From positions 496,001 through 560,000 of the forward strand of contig NZ_JABFVK010000013.1 of the NCBI RefSeq assembly GCF_013362815.1: a stretch of 64,000 nucleotides of DNA, in the 5' to 3' direction. The notes beneath the pieces are model-generated. The model saw nothing but the letters and a program-made list of their open reading frames with translations, did no database searches and had not been told where the DNA came from. This document shows, piece by piece, positions 42,306-50,688 of the stretch. A program made the translations under genes and the position numbers. This DNA comes from Hamadaea sp. (GTDB taxonomy: Bacteria > Actinomycetota > Actinomycetes > Mycobacteriales > Micromonosporaceae). The stretch's first letter is position 1. Each line of letters starts with the position of its first letter.

Positions 42306-42896
42306 ATGTTCATCGAGACGATCTCCGAGCAAGCCGCGACCGGCGCCACCGCCGAGTACTACCAGCAGCAACGCGACGCGTGGGGGTTCCTGCCGAACTA
42401 CGCGGGTGCGTTCGGCCGCCGTCCCGAGGTCGCCCAGGCGTGGAACACCCTCAATCTCGCGATCCGGGGCGGGATGGACCGGCGGCGGTTCGAGATCGCC
42501 ACCATCGCCGCGGCGCGGGCGTTGCGGTCGACGTATTGCACCGCCGCGCACTCGAAGTTCCTCCGCGACGTGTGCGGTGACGAGGCCTCACTGCACCGCA
42601 TCGCCGAGACGCCGGACGGCGAAAGCCTGGACGAGCAGGACCGCGCGGTTTATCGGTTCGCTGCCAAGGTCGCCACCGACGCCACCTCGGTGGATCAGAA
42701 GGACGTCGACGAGCTGCGCGCGGTAGGTCTGGCCGACGGCGACATCGCCGACGTCGTGTACGCCGCGGCCGCCCGCAGCTTCTTCACCCGCGTACTGGAC
42801 GGGCTGGGCGCGCGGCTCGACACCGAGATCGTCGAGCAGTTCGACCCCGCGTTGTACGCGTCCATGGTGGTCGGTCGCCGAGCCGCCGAACACTAA
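42306..42896 (+). CDS. AhpD-like / carboxymuconolactone decarboxylase-family protein
   Basis: 196 residues, all helical, beginning MFIETISEQAATGATAEYYQQ. The core EIATIAAARALRSTYCTAAHSKFL matches the peroxidase-related AhpD/CMD family, but the active-site CxxC is SxxC here: the first Cys of the usual C-x-Y-C-x-x-x-H is replaced by Ser. A standard disulphide-reductase role is therefore unlikely, though a one-Cys mechanism is possible. The start is at 42306; upstream in-frame codons lack support. It lies between a cupin gene and a two-component pair. Confidence 0.8.
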   Translation: MFIETISEQAATGATAEYYQQQRDAWGFLPNYAGAFGRRPEVAQAWNTLNLAIRGGMDRRRFEIATIAAARALRSTYCTAAHSKFLRDVCGDEASLHRIAETPDGESLDEQDRAVYRFAAKVATDATSVDQKDVDELRAVGLADGDIADVVYAAAARSFFTRVLDGLGARLDTEIVEQFDPALYASMVVGRRAAEH

Positions 42897-42975
42897 CCGC
42901 ATCGACTCTCGGCGAGCCCCGGCGCGTGCAGTAGATTGACGGCGCACTTCGGTAGCGCTCATCTTGGGGGCCACG

Positions 42976-44178
42976 ATGGCAGGGCGGAACGCGCGGTGGC
43001 GTGTCGCTGATCTGCCGACGACCCAGGTCGGCGTCGAGCGCGTGTTCACCTACTTCATCGCGGGCGTGCGGCTGGGGACCGTCGCCCAGATGGTCCCCGC
43101 GATCCAGGACGGCCTCGAAACGTCGCCCAACGAGACTGCCTATCTGGCGTGCTGGCTGGCTGCGGCGGGTGCGTCCGTCGCGGTGACCGTGGTGTGCCTG
43201 ATCCATCGCCGTCCGCTCGGCGCGGCGGCGTCCACTGCGGACTTCGCGCTGGCCTGCGCGCTCCTGCTGCTCGCGCCGATGGTTCTGGTGCCGGGGGAGC
43301 GCTTCGGAACCTGGGTCGCCTTCCAGGCGGCGTACGCGCTCTCCGTCATCCTCACCGCCAGCGGCGTACGCAGCATCCTGCTGTGGGCGGGCGGGATGCT
43401 CAGCGTCATCGTCTGCTATCTCGTGTTCATCGGCCACACCGGTACGCACATGACGACCACCGCGATCGGCAACGAACTCACCTACGTCGTGTACGCCGTC
43501 GTGGCGCGGATGTTGTTCAACTACATCCGGCGCATCGCCCAGGACGCCGACGCCTCCCGGGCGCTGGCCGCCGAGCTGGCCCGCCGCGAGGAGGAGCGCC
43601 GAGCCCGGGTGCTCATGCACAACGGCGTCGCCGTCATGCAGATGCTGGCGCACTCGGGCTCCGACGCGTCCCGGTCCGGCCTCGTCGGCCTGGCCGAGGT
43701 CGAGGTGCAACGGATGCGGGCGTACCTGCGGGGGCGTACCACATCATCGGAGCCGGAGTCCGGCGCGCCGGGAGCGGGCGACGATCCGATCGCCCTGGCC
43801 CCCATGGTCGAGCGGACCTGCGATCGTTTCGCGGACCTGCATCTGGACGCACTGCTGGACCTCGGCGCGGCGGTACGCCTGCCCCGCGCGGACGCCGAGG
43901 CGGTCGAGCGGGCGCTGGAGAGCCTGTTGCTCAACGTACGCGCGCACGCGCGAGCCGAGAACGTCGTCGTGCACCTGGATGAGGACGCGACGGGCGCATG
44001 GGCGTTGACGGTGAGCGACGACGGCGTCGGATACGACCCGGAGTCGGTGCCGCCCGGCGTCGGACTGCGCGACGTCGTGATCGGCGAGCTGAACCGCCGG
44101 GGGCTGGACGTGACGATCGCGTCGGCGGAAGGGGAGGGCACGACGGTGACGATCGTTCGAGAGACGGGTGCGCAATGA
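42976..44178 (+). CDS. Membrane sensor histidine kinase with divergent H-box
   Basis: 400 residues from the ATG at 42976 with TTGGGGG upstream. About five or six membrane helices (residues 20-190), a coiled linker, then a shortened dimerisation region in which the candidate phospho-His is in VLMHNGVAVMQMLA rather than the usual REIHD. The ATPase domain has LESLLLNVRAHA (N box), VSDDGVGYD (G1) and GVGLRDVVIGEL (G2). The H-box resembles the LHNGVLQT type seen in some actinobacterial kinases. Its regulator follows with an ATGA overlap. Confidence 0.83.
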   Translation: MAGRNARWRVADLPTTQVGVERVFTYFIAGVRLGTVAQMVPAIQDGLETSPNETAYLACWLAAAGASVAVTVVCLIHRRPLGAAASTADFALACALLLLAPMVLVPGERFGTWVAFQAAYALSVILTASGVRSILLWAGGMLSVIVCYLVFIGHTGTHMTTTAIGNELTYVVYAVVARMLFNYIRRIAQDADASRALAAELARREEERRARVLMHNGVAVMQMLAHSGSDASRSGLVGLAEVEVQRMRAYLRGRTTSSEPESGAPGAGDDPIALAPMVERTCDRFADLHLDALLDLGAAVRLPRADAEAVERALESLLLNVRAHARAENVVVHLDEDATGAWALTVSDDGVGYDPESVPPGVGLRDVVIGELNRRGLDVTIASAEGEGTTVTIVRETGAQ

Positions 44179-44873
44179 GACCGACGGTCGCCGTCGTCGA
44201 CGACGCGTCGTTGATCCGCGACTCGCTGGGTCTGCTCATGGCCGGCCTGGACGTCGTTCTTACCGCCGCGACCGTGGAGGACCTCTTGCGGGCGAGTCCG
44301 GCGGTGGACCTCGTGCTGCTCGATCTGCACCTGGTCAACCTCGAGCAGCAGCCCGGCGTCCGGCAGGGGATCGCCGCGATCCGCGCGTTGACGGCGCACG
44401 GCTACCGGGTGTGCGTCTACAGCCAGGAGGAGCGGCGGTTCGTGCTGGCGGCCTGCATCGCCGCCGGGGCGAGCGGGACGGTCTCGAAGGTGCTGCCGAC
44501 GGATCAGGCGCAGCGGATGTTCCTCGAAGTCGCCGCGGGTGGGACCGTCGTGCCGCAGTCGGTCGTGGGCATCCTGGAGGTGCTGGTACGCCGTGACTGC
44601 ATCACCGTGCTCAGTGAGCGTCAGCGCCAGATCCTGCACGGGCGCGCGCGTGGTCTGACGTACGCCCAAGTCGCCAAGCAGTTGTACGTCAGCGAGTCCA
44701 CCCTGCGGGGCTATTGGCAGGACCTGACCAGATCGCTTTCGGAGTCGTTGCGCAGCCTGACCGCCGCCGAGATCGAGCGCGCACTCGGCTTGGCACCCGG
44801 CGACCTGCTGGAATTCTGGGCGGAGGACGTCACGGACACCACCGGCTGGTGGCGCGTACGCCGCCGGCCATAG
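44175..44873 (+). CDS. NarL-like response regulator
   Basis: 232 residues. Receiver with Asp9/Asp10 and phospho-acceptor Asp50 in LVLLDLHLVN; GTVSKVLP holds the conserved Lys. The C-terminal helix-turn-helix (LSERQRQILHGRARGLTYAQVAKQLYVSESTLRGY) is LuxR-like but continues in an unusual 60-residue tail (SLRSLTAAEIERALGLAPG) absent from short NarL proteins. It is coupled to the kinase at 42976. Confidence 0.85.
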   Translation: MRPTVAVVDDASLIRDSLGLLMAGLDVVLTAATVEDLLRASPAVDLVLLDLHLVNLEQQPGVRQGIAAIRALTAHGYRVCVYSQEERRFVLAACIAAGASGTVSKVLPTDQAQRMFLEVAAGGTVVPQSVVGILEVLVRRDCITVLSERQRQILHGRARGLTYAQVAKQLYVSESTLRGYWQDLTRSLSESLRSLTAAEIERALGLAPGDLLEFWAEDVTDTTGWWRVRRRP

Positions 44874-44878
44874 CGCGT

Positions 44879-44929
44879 GGCCGACCCGAGCTCATGGCCG
44901 ACCCGAGCTCATGGACAGCCCGAGCTCAT
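44879..44929. repeat. Three tandem copies of a 17-bp repeat
   Basis: GGCCGACCCGAGCTCAT occurs twice exactly (44879, 44896) and once with two changes (44913). It begins 6 nt after the response regulator stop and lies upstream of the lipoprotein gene. Confidence 0.9.
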
Positions 44930-45023
44930 GGACCGCCCGGCGAACGGGTCACGCGCCGGTCAAGGGTACGCACCGAGCACGTCACGGCGCGAACGAACTT
45001 GCATGCGTTGCCGTCTCAGCGTC

Positions 45024-45905
45024 ATGACCAAGCGACGTGATCTACTGATGTGGACCGCGCTGGCTGCGGCCGCCGCTACCGTGGCGGGCTGCGAGCCGCG
45101 GCACGACCGATCGACGGCCGGGGGAGGCCAGGGGCGCCTGGGGTACGAGTACCGATTCCCAGGGCCGTACCGCTTCAAAGTAGGCGGTGGAACCGCCGGG
45201 ACCTTCCGGCTGATGGCGTCGGGGAACTTCGACGCGCGTACGGGGTGCGCGCTGATGGTGAACGCGTTCGGCTCGTTGCCGAGGCCGTTCCCATTGTGGT
45301 TCCTCGTCCTTCCGGGTCGGGTCTGGGTACGGGTCGACGGCGACCCGGGCCGGCGCCTGCGCGGATGGAAACCGCAGTACGCCAACGAGTGGCTTCAGCT
45401 GGAGCCCGTCGACCTGCCGCCGTCGATCGTCGCGCTCACCTCGCTCGGCAGCGACCCCACCGGCGTCTCCGCGGTCCTCGCCGCGATGACGGACGTGCAC
45501 CAGATCGCCCGGCCCGCCCACGGACCGGCGAGCCCGGAGACCGATGTGGACCCGGTGTGGCGCGAGGGGTACATCCCGGACCACAGCTTCCGCCAGGGCC
45601 GGGTCGATCTCGACGGGGTCTCCGCGCCGATCACGAAGCTCGTCCCGGCGATGTGGCGGCCCGATCCCGGCAGCCCATCCCTGGTCACCGTCGACCTGGA
45701 ATACGGCGCCAACGACCGGCCCAGCCTGATCTGCTATCCGGGCACGGAGCCGTCACCCGGCGAGATGCCGCGTTCCTGGTACGGCGTCGTGATCGACCGC
45801 TTCTACGACGCGCTGGACCTCCAACCCCCGGAGCAGATCCGAGGCACCCTGACTGCTGAGACGATGGGTGCGCTCATGGAGGCCGCCGGACTGCCCGCGG
45901 AGTGA
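45024..45905 (+). CDS. Predicted lipoprotein of unknown function
   Basis: 293 residues from the ATG at 45024 (an ATG at 45003 is an alternative). The signal MTKRRDLLMWTALAAAAAT ends in the lipobox VAGC, and the KRR allows Tat export. The mature chain is globular and beta-rich (YEYRFPGPYRFKVGGGTAGTFRLMASG) with no recognised family. It is placed after a two-component pair, but the intervening 17-bp repeats and absence of coupling leave the relation open. Confidence 0.68.
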   Translation: MTKRRDLLMWTALAAAAATVAGCEPRHDRSTAGGGQGRLGYEYRFPGPYRFKVGGGTAGTFRLMASGNFDARTGCALMVNAFGSLPRPFPLWFLVLPGRVWVRVDGDPGRRLRGWKPQYANEWLQLEPVDLPPSIVALTSLGSDPTGVSAVLAAMTDVHQIARPAHGPASPETDVDPVWREGYIPDHSFRQGRVDLDGVSAPITKLVPAMWRPDPGSPSLVTVDLEYGANDRPSLICYPGTEPSPGEMPRSWYGVVIDRFYDALDLQPPEQIRGTLTAETMGALMEAAGLPAE

Positions 45906-45906
45906 G

Positions 45907-45950
45907 CGAGCCGAGGCACACGGCCCTACTGCTATCGGATGCTCGGCTCG
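45907..45950. terminator. Possible bidirectional terminator between convergent genes
   Basis: CGAGCCGAG (45907-45915) and CTCGGCTCG (45942-45950) are perfect reverse complements around a 26-nt loop, in the 95-nt gap between the convergent lipoprotein and hydrolase genes. The long loop makes it a weak case. Confidence 0.35.
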
Positions 45951-46000
45951 GCCTTCGACGCCGGCCGGCTCGACGCGTGACCCCGGCCGCTCGAGACGGA

Positions 46001-46831
46001 TCAGGAACCGCGCAGCCAGGTCAGCACGTCGCGGGTCGCCGCGAAATGACCCGCGTGGGCGGCTTCCGGGTCGATCACCAGGGTGGCGTCCGGGATGCGG
46101 TCGGCCAGCCATCGGCTGTGCGCCGCGGGAACGAGTTCGTCCAGGTCACCGTGCCACAGGCGGGTGGGCACCCGCACGGTCCGGGGGTTGAAGCCCCAGG
46201 GCAGGCCGTACAGCGCGAGCACGTCGTCGACCCAGCCGGTCACGCCCGGCGCGAGCGCCTCGGCCATCGCGGGCTGGACCATCGCCGCGATCGCCGGGTC
46301 GGCCAGCACCGCCTGGTCACGCTCCGGCAGGCGCAACGGCTCGGTCGCCGCCCGCTCGAGGTGCTCGGTCAGCACACCACGGCCACGGCGAGCGGCGGCC
46401 GCGCTCTCCTGGTTGCCCGCGGTCATGCCGGCCGTCCATTCGAGCCCGTCCGCGTCGCAGGGCGCGAGGCTCGCGAGGGTCGCCACTCGCGAAATTCGGT
46501 GAGGGTACGCCGCGGCGGCGGACAGGGCATGTGGCCCGCCGCCGGAGACCCCGAAGACGGCGAAGCCGGCCAGCCCGAGGGTGTCGGCGATGGTGACCAC
46601 GTCGTCGGCGGCGTCCGCCACGATCCGACCGGGGGCCGACGTCGAGCGGCCGAAGCCCGGCCGGTCGTAGGTGATCAACCGGATGCCGAGGTCGGCGAAC
46701 ATCTGGTCGTCGGGATGACGGGCGAGCCGGCTCATCGGCGTACCGTGCAGATAGACCACGGGCACGCCGTCGGGAACGCCGTACTCCTCGACGGCGAGCA
46801 TGCGCCCGTCGGAGGTGATCACCGAATGCAT
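46001..46831 (-). CDS. Alpha/beta hydrolase
   Basis: 276 residues with the alpha/beta-hydrolase order: VVYLHGTPMSRLA (oxyanion HG), the strand and turn YDRPGFGRST, the nucleophile elbow FGVSGGGPHAL (Ser in GVSGG), an acidic residue in TRLWHGDLDELVP and the late His in HAGHFA. Substrate unknown; the family includes esterases, haloperoxidases and epoxide hydrolases. It begins 11 nt after the stop of the large membrane protein gene, so the two probably form an operon. Confidence 0.85.
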   Translation of the reverse strand: MHSVITSDGRMLAVEEYGVPDGVPVVYLHGTPMSRLARHPDDQMFADLGIRLITYDRPGFGRSTSAPGRIVADAADDVVTIADTLGLAGFAVFGVSGGGPHALSAAAAYPHRISRVATLASLAPCDADGLEWTAGMTAGNQESAAAARRGRGVLTEHLERAATEPLRLPERDQAVLADPAIAAMVQPAMAEALAPGVTGWVDDVLALYGLPWGFNPRTVRVPTRLWHGDLDELVPAAHSRWLADRIPDATLVIDPEAAHAGHFAATRDVLTWLRGS

Positions 46832-46842
46832 GGGAGCCGACC

Positions 46843-48672
46843 CTACCTTGTTCCGTCGCCGTGGGGTGCGACGACCGGCTCTGCTGACAGTGAACGCAGG
46901 TCCCAGTGGAACACGTCGCTGACCTGGTGCCCCGGTCCCAGGACGGGGTCGAAGGTGGCCTGCAGCTGCGGCAGCACGTCTCCGCAGCGGTAGACCACGA
47001 TGGCGTCGGCCTGCCAGGTGCGTAGCTGGCCGAGGATCTCGGCTCGCTGGGCCGGCGTGAGCTGGACGGACCGGCGGTGACGGGTGACTTCGAGCAGCAC
47101 CGAGTTGACCGGTCCCGGCGCGGGCTGGTTCGTCGCGACCTTCGAGGGGTCCTTCGGCCCGACGAAGTAGCCCTCCGGCAGCCGGAAGTCCATGTTCGCC
47201 GCGATCTGCCAGTGCAGCGCGTCGACGGTCATCCGCCCGGCGGCGGTCATGACCGGCACCGGCACCACGGTGTGGTTCCTCCTGATGTACTGCTTGTAGA
47301 CGCCGTCGGCGAAGAATCGCGGCACCGGATCGCGACCTACTACGGGCAGGGGCACGGGCAGCAGCGGCACCAGCGCCGCAGCCAAGGCGGCGTCCCACGC
47401 CAGCCGGGAGTTCGCCGTCCAGTCGGGTGCGGCTCTGACGATCCGGTCGGTGGCGAGCGCGAGCAGCACACCCAGCGCCACCACGGTGATGAAGGTGAAC
47501 CGGCCGATGTTCAGGGAGTCGAGGACGGGTAGTGGCCGGAACAGCCGCCACGGTCCCGGAATCCCGGTGTTCGACCCCCTCCACGTGATCGTGGGGCCGA
47601 GCGAGAGGATCAGGCCGATCAGGCCGAGCAGGCCGACTGCGCGGGCGAGCCGCGTACGCCGGAACCAGACTGCGACGACCGTGCCGAGCAGGAGCAGCGG
47701 CCAGCCGAAGTACGCGTTCTCCTCGGCGTAGTTGGTCGAGGTCAGCGGATCGCCCGCGTTTCCGAGCGAGTTCGTCGAGTACCGGAACAGCGTGCTGAGG
47801 TCGTTGGTCACGTAGGCCAGCCCGCCGAGGGTGTCGTAGTGCCGGGGACCGGCGAACTGTACCCACAACGGGTACGCCAGCAGCACGCCGGCCACGGCGA
47901 ACGCGACGCCGATGCCCCGGGAGAACCGGCGGAGGAGATCGGACAGCCCGGGCAGCGGGGGCAACGCGTACAAGATCACGAAGAGGAGGAGTGCGATCGC
48001 CGTCATCAGGAGGATCTCCGCGCCGACGAAGAACTGGTAGCTGACGAGGAGGCCCAGTGTCACGCCGTCCCGGACCGGCCGATGTGAGTGGAACAGCCGC
48101 AGTGAGGACCGGACGATCCACGGGACCAGGAACATCGAGATCAGGTTCAGGTGTGCGTTCGCATGCGAGACGACGGCCGGGGCGTACGCCGTGACAGCGC
48201 CGCCCAGAACAGCCGCCGCCCGGTGCAGCCCGAGTTCGCGGTGCAGGATCAGGTACCACCCGAAGGCGGTCGCGCACAGGCTGAGCGTTGTCGCGATGAC
48301 GAACGCGACGCTGGGTCCGAAGAGCATGGTGACCGGCAGCAACGGCAGCGCCAAGCCGAGGACGCTGGCGTTGCCCAGGAGGTTGACGCCCATGCCTGCG
48401 TTCTGGAAGTCCGTGAAGAACGGATTCTTGAAGTGCAGGAGGTTGTAGGTGTCCACGGCGAGGAACCACTCGAACTGCGAATGGTCGTTGTAGCTGTGGG
48501 ACAAGTAGCGCTCGCCGGGAGCCGGCCAGAGATGCCCCAGCACGTAGCCCGCGAAGGCCAGGTATATGACCAGCACCACGAAGTCGGCTCGGCGGCTCGA
48601 TCGGCGGCCGACGACCCGACGGTGGTGAGCGATGTCGTCGTCTGCCGTAGACGCGACGTCAATAGTGGACAT
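46843..48672 (-). CDS. Large integral membrane protein, GT-C glycosyltransferase-like
   Basis: 609 residues with about eleven membrane helices over residues 30-440 and a C-terminal soluble part of about 170 residues. The first extracytoplasmic loop (SHSYNDHSQFEWFLAVDTYNL) holds acidic and His residues, as in GT-C enzymes that use lipid-linked sugars, and NAGMGVNLLGNASVLGLALP is typical of uncharacterised actinobacterial members. No catalytic residue can be assigned with certainty. It may add sugars to cell-envelope polymers or proteins (inference). The ATG at 48672 is divergent from the ABC operon at 48846. Confidence 0.72.
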   Translation of the reverse strand: MSTIDVASTADDDIAHHRRVVGRRSSRRADFVVLVIYLAFAGYVLGHLWPAPGERYLSHSYNDHSQFEWFLAVDTYNLLHFKNPFFTDFQNAGMGVNLLGNASVLGLALPLLPVTMLFGPSVAFVIATTLSLCATAFGWYLILHRELGLHRAAAVLGGAVTAYAPAVVSHANAHLNLISMFLVPWIVRSSLRLFHSHRPVRDGVTLGLLVSYQFFVGAEILLMTAIALLLFVILYALPPLPGLSDLLRRFSRGIGVAFAVAGVLLAYPLWVQFAGPRHYDTLGGLAYVTNDLSTLFRYSTNSLGNAGDPLTSTNYAEENAYFGWPLLLLGTVVAVWFRRTRLARAVGLLGLIGLILSLGPTITWRGSNTGIPGPWRLFRPLPVLDSLNIGRFTFITVVALGVLLALATDRIVRAAPDWTANSRLAWDAALAAALVPLLPVPLPVVGRDPVPRFFADGVYKQYIRRNHTVVPVPVMTAAGRMTVDALHWQIAANMDFRLPEGYFVGPKDPSKVATNQPAPGPVNSVLLEVTRHRRSVQLTPAQRAEILGQLRTWQADAIVVYRCGDVLPQLQATFDPVLGPGHQVSDVFHWDLRSLSAEPVVAPHGDGTR

Positions 48673-48805
48673 AGCGGATACTCTAGGTGATCTAGCCGCA
48701 AAACCGCCGCCGCCGTGCGGGCACCCCGATCCGGTGGCCCTGGCAGGCTCGATCTCGGAAAGATTTCACCGGCGCAGTATCGTCGATGTTATATATTCAC
48801 GTTTC

Positions 48806-48814
48806 TGTTATCAT
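48806..48814 (+). promoter_or_regulatory. Candidate extended -10 promoter of the second sugar ABC operon
   Basis: TGTTATCAT (TGN followed by TATCAT) lies in an AT-rich island in the 173-nt divergent region, 31 nt before the ATG at 48846. A -35 match is poor. No LacI-type palindrome with a central CG is seen here. Confidence 0.4.
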
Positions 48815-48845
48815 TCGTACATCTGACGTCGGTTAGCTGCCGATC

Positions 48846-49808
48846 ATGGTTGCGGAGATCAAGCGCAGCCCGGCAACGTCGCCACCGGAGGTCTCGGCCT
48901 CCACGGCGAGTAGCCGTGCGCGACGGGGGCGGCGACGCCGGGCACGCCGCGAGGCGGCGATCTTCCTGGCGTTCGCCGTGCCCAACCTCGCCCTGATCGT
49001 CCTTTTCACCTACCGTCCGCTGTTCCTCAACATGTACTACTCGACTTTGGACTGGACGCTGGGTGCGCCGACGGCGCGACCGGTGGGCCTGGCCAACTAC
49101 GTCGAGTTCTTCCGCTCGTCGGAAGCGGGGGAGGTCTTCCTCACGACGGCGGTGTTCACGTTGTCGACCGTGCTGCTGTCGATGGCGCTGGGCCTGCTCG
49201 TGGCGCTGGGCCTCAACCGCAAGGTACGCGGAGCGGGGCTCGCCCGCGCGACGGTGTTCTCGCCGTTCGTGCTGTCCGGCGTCGGGGTGGGGCTGGCCTG
49301 GCAGTACATCTTCGACCCCACGGTCGGAGCGCTCGGCGCGGTCCTGCGCAGCTTCGGGGTCGACAGTCCGCAGTGGTTCAACAACGAGACGCTGAGCCTG
49401 ATCATGGTGGTGCTCGTCTACGTCTGGAAGAACCTCGGATACGCCGCGGTGATCTATCTGGCCGGGTTGCAGGCGATCTCCTCGGACGTCCTGGAGGCGG
49501 CCGCGATCGACGGTGCGAACGCCCGGCGCAAGTTCTTCTCGGTGGTGTTCCCACTGCTGTCGCCGACGACGTTCTTCCTCCTGGTGACCAGTACGCTCAG
49601 CTCGCTGCAGGCCTTCGACCTGATCCGCGTGATGACCCCGTTGGGCCGGGGCACCACGACGCTCATCTACGACGCCTATCTGCGGGCGTTCGGCGGCTAC
49701 AACCAGGCGGGCTACTCGGCGATGTTGTCGACCGTGCTGTTCGTGCTCCTGGTGATCCTGACGCTGCTCCAGCTGGTCTTCCTCGAGAAGCGGGTGCATT
49801 ACCGGTGA
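48846..49808 (+). CDS. Sugar ABC transporter permease, MalF/UgpA-like
   Basis: 320 residues. A long basic N-terminus (SRARRGRRRRARRE) precedes six membrane helices; the EAA loop is DVLEAAAIDGANARRKFFSVVFP. NLALIVLFTYRPLFLNMYYS is a UgpA-type first helix. It starts an operon with a MalG-like permease and a Tat lipoprotein, again without an ATPase gene. Substrate unknown. Confidence 0.92.
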   Translation: MVAEIKRSPATSPPEVSASTASSRARRGRRRRARREAAIFLAFAVPNLALIVLFTYRPLFLNMYYSTLDWTLGAPTARPVGLANYVEFFRSSEAGEVFLTTAVFTLSTVLLSMALGLLVALGLNRKVRGAGLARATVFSPFVLSGVGVGLAWQYIFDPTVGALGAVLRSFGVDSPQWFNNETLSLIMVVLVYVWKNLGYAAVIYLAGLQAISSDVLEAAAIDGANARRKFFSVVFPLLSPTTFFLLVTSTLSSLQAFDLIRVMTPLGRGTTTLIYDAYLRAFGGYNQAGYSAMLSTVLFVLLVILTLLQLVFLEKRVHYR

Positions 49809-50662
49809 CCGTCGATTCCCGACCCCTGTCGCGCCGCAACCTCGTCGCGGCGCTGATCGCCGACTACGTGCCGATCCTGCTGGCCATCCTCGTCGTGGTC
49901 CTGCCGTTGGCGTACCTGGTCCTGTCGTCGTTCAAGACGCCCGCCGACGTGGTCACGCAGAGGCTCGTCGTGCTACCCGACCCGTGGCACCCGGGCAACT
50001 ATTCCGACGCGGCCCGTATCGTGCCGTTCGCGCGGCTGTTCGTGAACTCGGCGGTCGTCACGGTGGTCGGTGCCGGGATCAAGGTGCTGCTCGCCGTCTT
50101 CACGGCGTACGCGTTGGTCTTCGTCCGGTTCCCGGGCCGCAAGTACGTGTTCTGGGCGGTGCTGGCGACGCTCATGGTGCCGCCGCAGGTCAGCGTGGTC
50201 CCGAACTTCGTGTTCATCAGCGGCCTGGGCGGGCAGGACACCTATTGGGGGATCATCCTGCCGGGTCTGGCCACCGGCTTCGGGACGTTCCTGCTGCGGC
50301 AGGCCTTCCTGACCCTGCCCACCGACGTGATCGACGCGGCGGAGGTCGACGGCGCGGGCCACTGGCGGCGGCTCTGGCACATGGTGGTGCCGATGGCCGC
50401 GCCGAGCATCGCCACGGTCGCGCTGGTCAACATCGTGTTCGAGTGGAACGACTACCTCTGGCCGCTGGTCATCGTCTCCGACCCCGAGATGATGACCCTG
50501 CCGGTGGGCTTGACCCTGTTGCAGAACAGCGAGAACTCGGCGTCCGCGTACGGCATCGTCATGGCCGGCACCGTCATGGTCCTGCTGCCCGTCCTCGTCG
50601 TGTTCGCCGCGCTGCAAAGGCACATCGTCACCGGCCTGACCCAGGGCGGTGTCAAGGGATGA
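49805..50662 (+). CDS. Sugar ABC transporter permease, MalG/UgpE-like
   Basis: 285 residues from a GTG overlapping the previous stop (GTGA). Six membrane helices; EAA loop TDVIDAAEVDGAGHWRRLWHMVVP; FEWNDYLWPLVIV is a family hallmark. It forms the channel with the permease encoded at 48846. The C-terminus GLTQGGVKG is typical. Confidence 0.93.
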   Translation: MTVDSRPLSRRNLVAALIADYVPILLAILVVVLPLAYLVLSSFKTPADVVTQRLVVLPDPWHPGNYSDAARIVPFARLFVNSAVVTVVGAGIKVLLAVFTAYALVFVRFPGRKYVFWAVLATLMVPPQVSVVPNFVFISGLGGQDTYWGIILPGLATGFGTFLLRQAFLTLPTDVIDAAEVDGAGHWRRLWHMVVPMAAPSIATVALVNIVFEWNDYLWPLVIVSDPEMMTLPVGLTLLQNSENSASAYGIVMAGTVMVLLPVLVVFAALQRHIVTGLTQGGVKG

Positions 50663-50688
50663 GTCATCCATCAACCAGGAGGTGCACC

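Noticed and set aside
48757-48769. GGAAAGATTTCACC as a LacI operator for the second sugar ABC operon
   Set aside because: It lacks the central CG of LacI-family sites and matches TGAAACGTTTCA at only 9 of 12 positions, not better than expected by chance in a search of this size.
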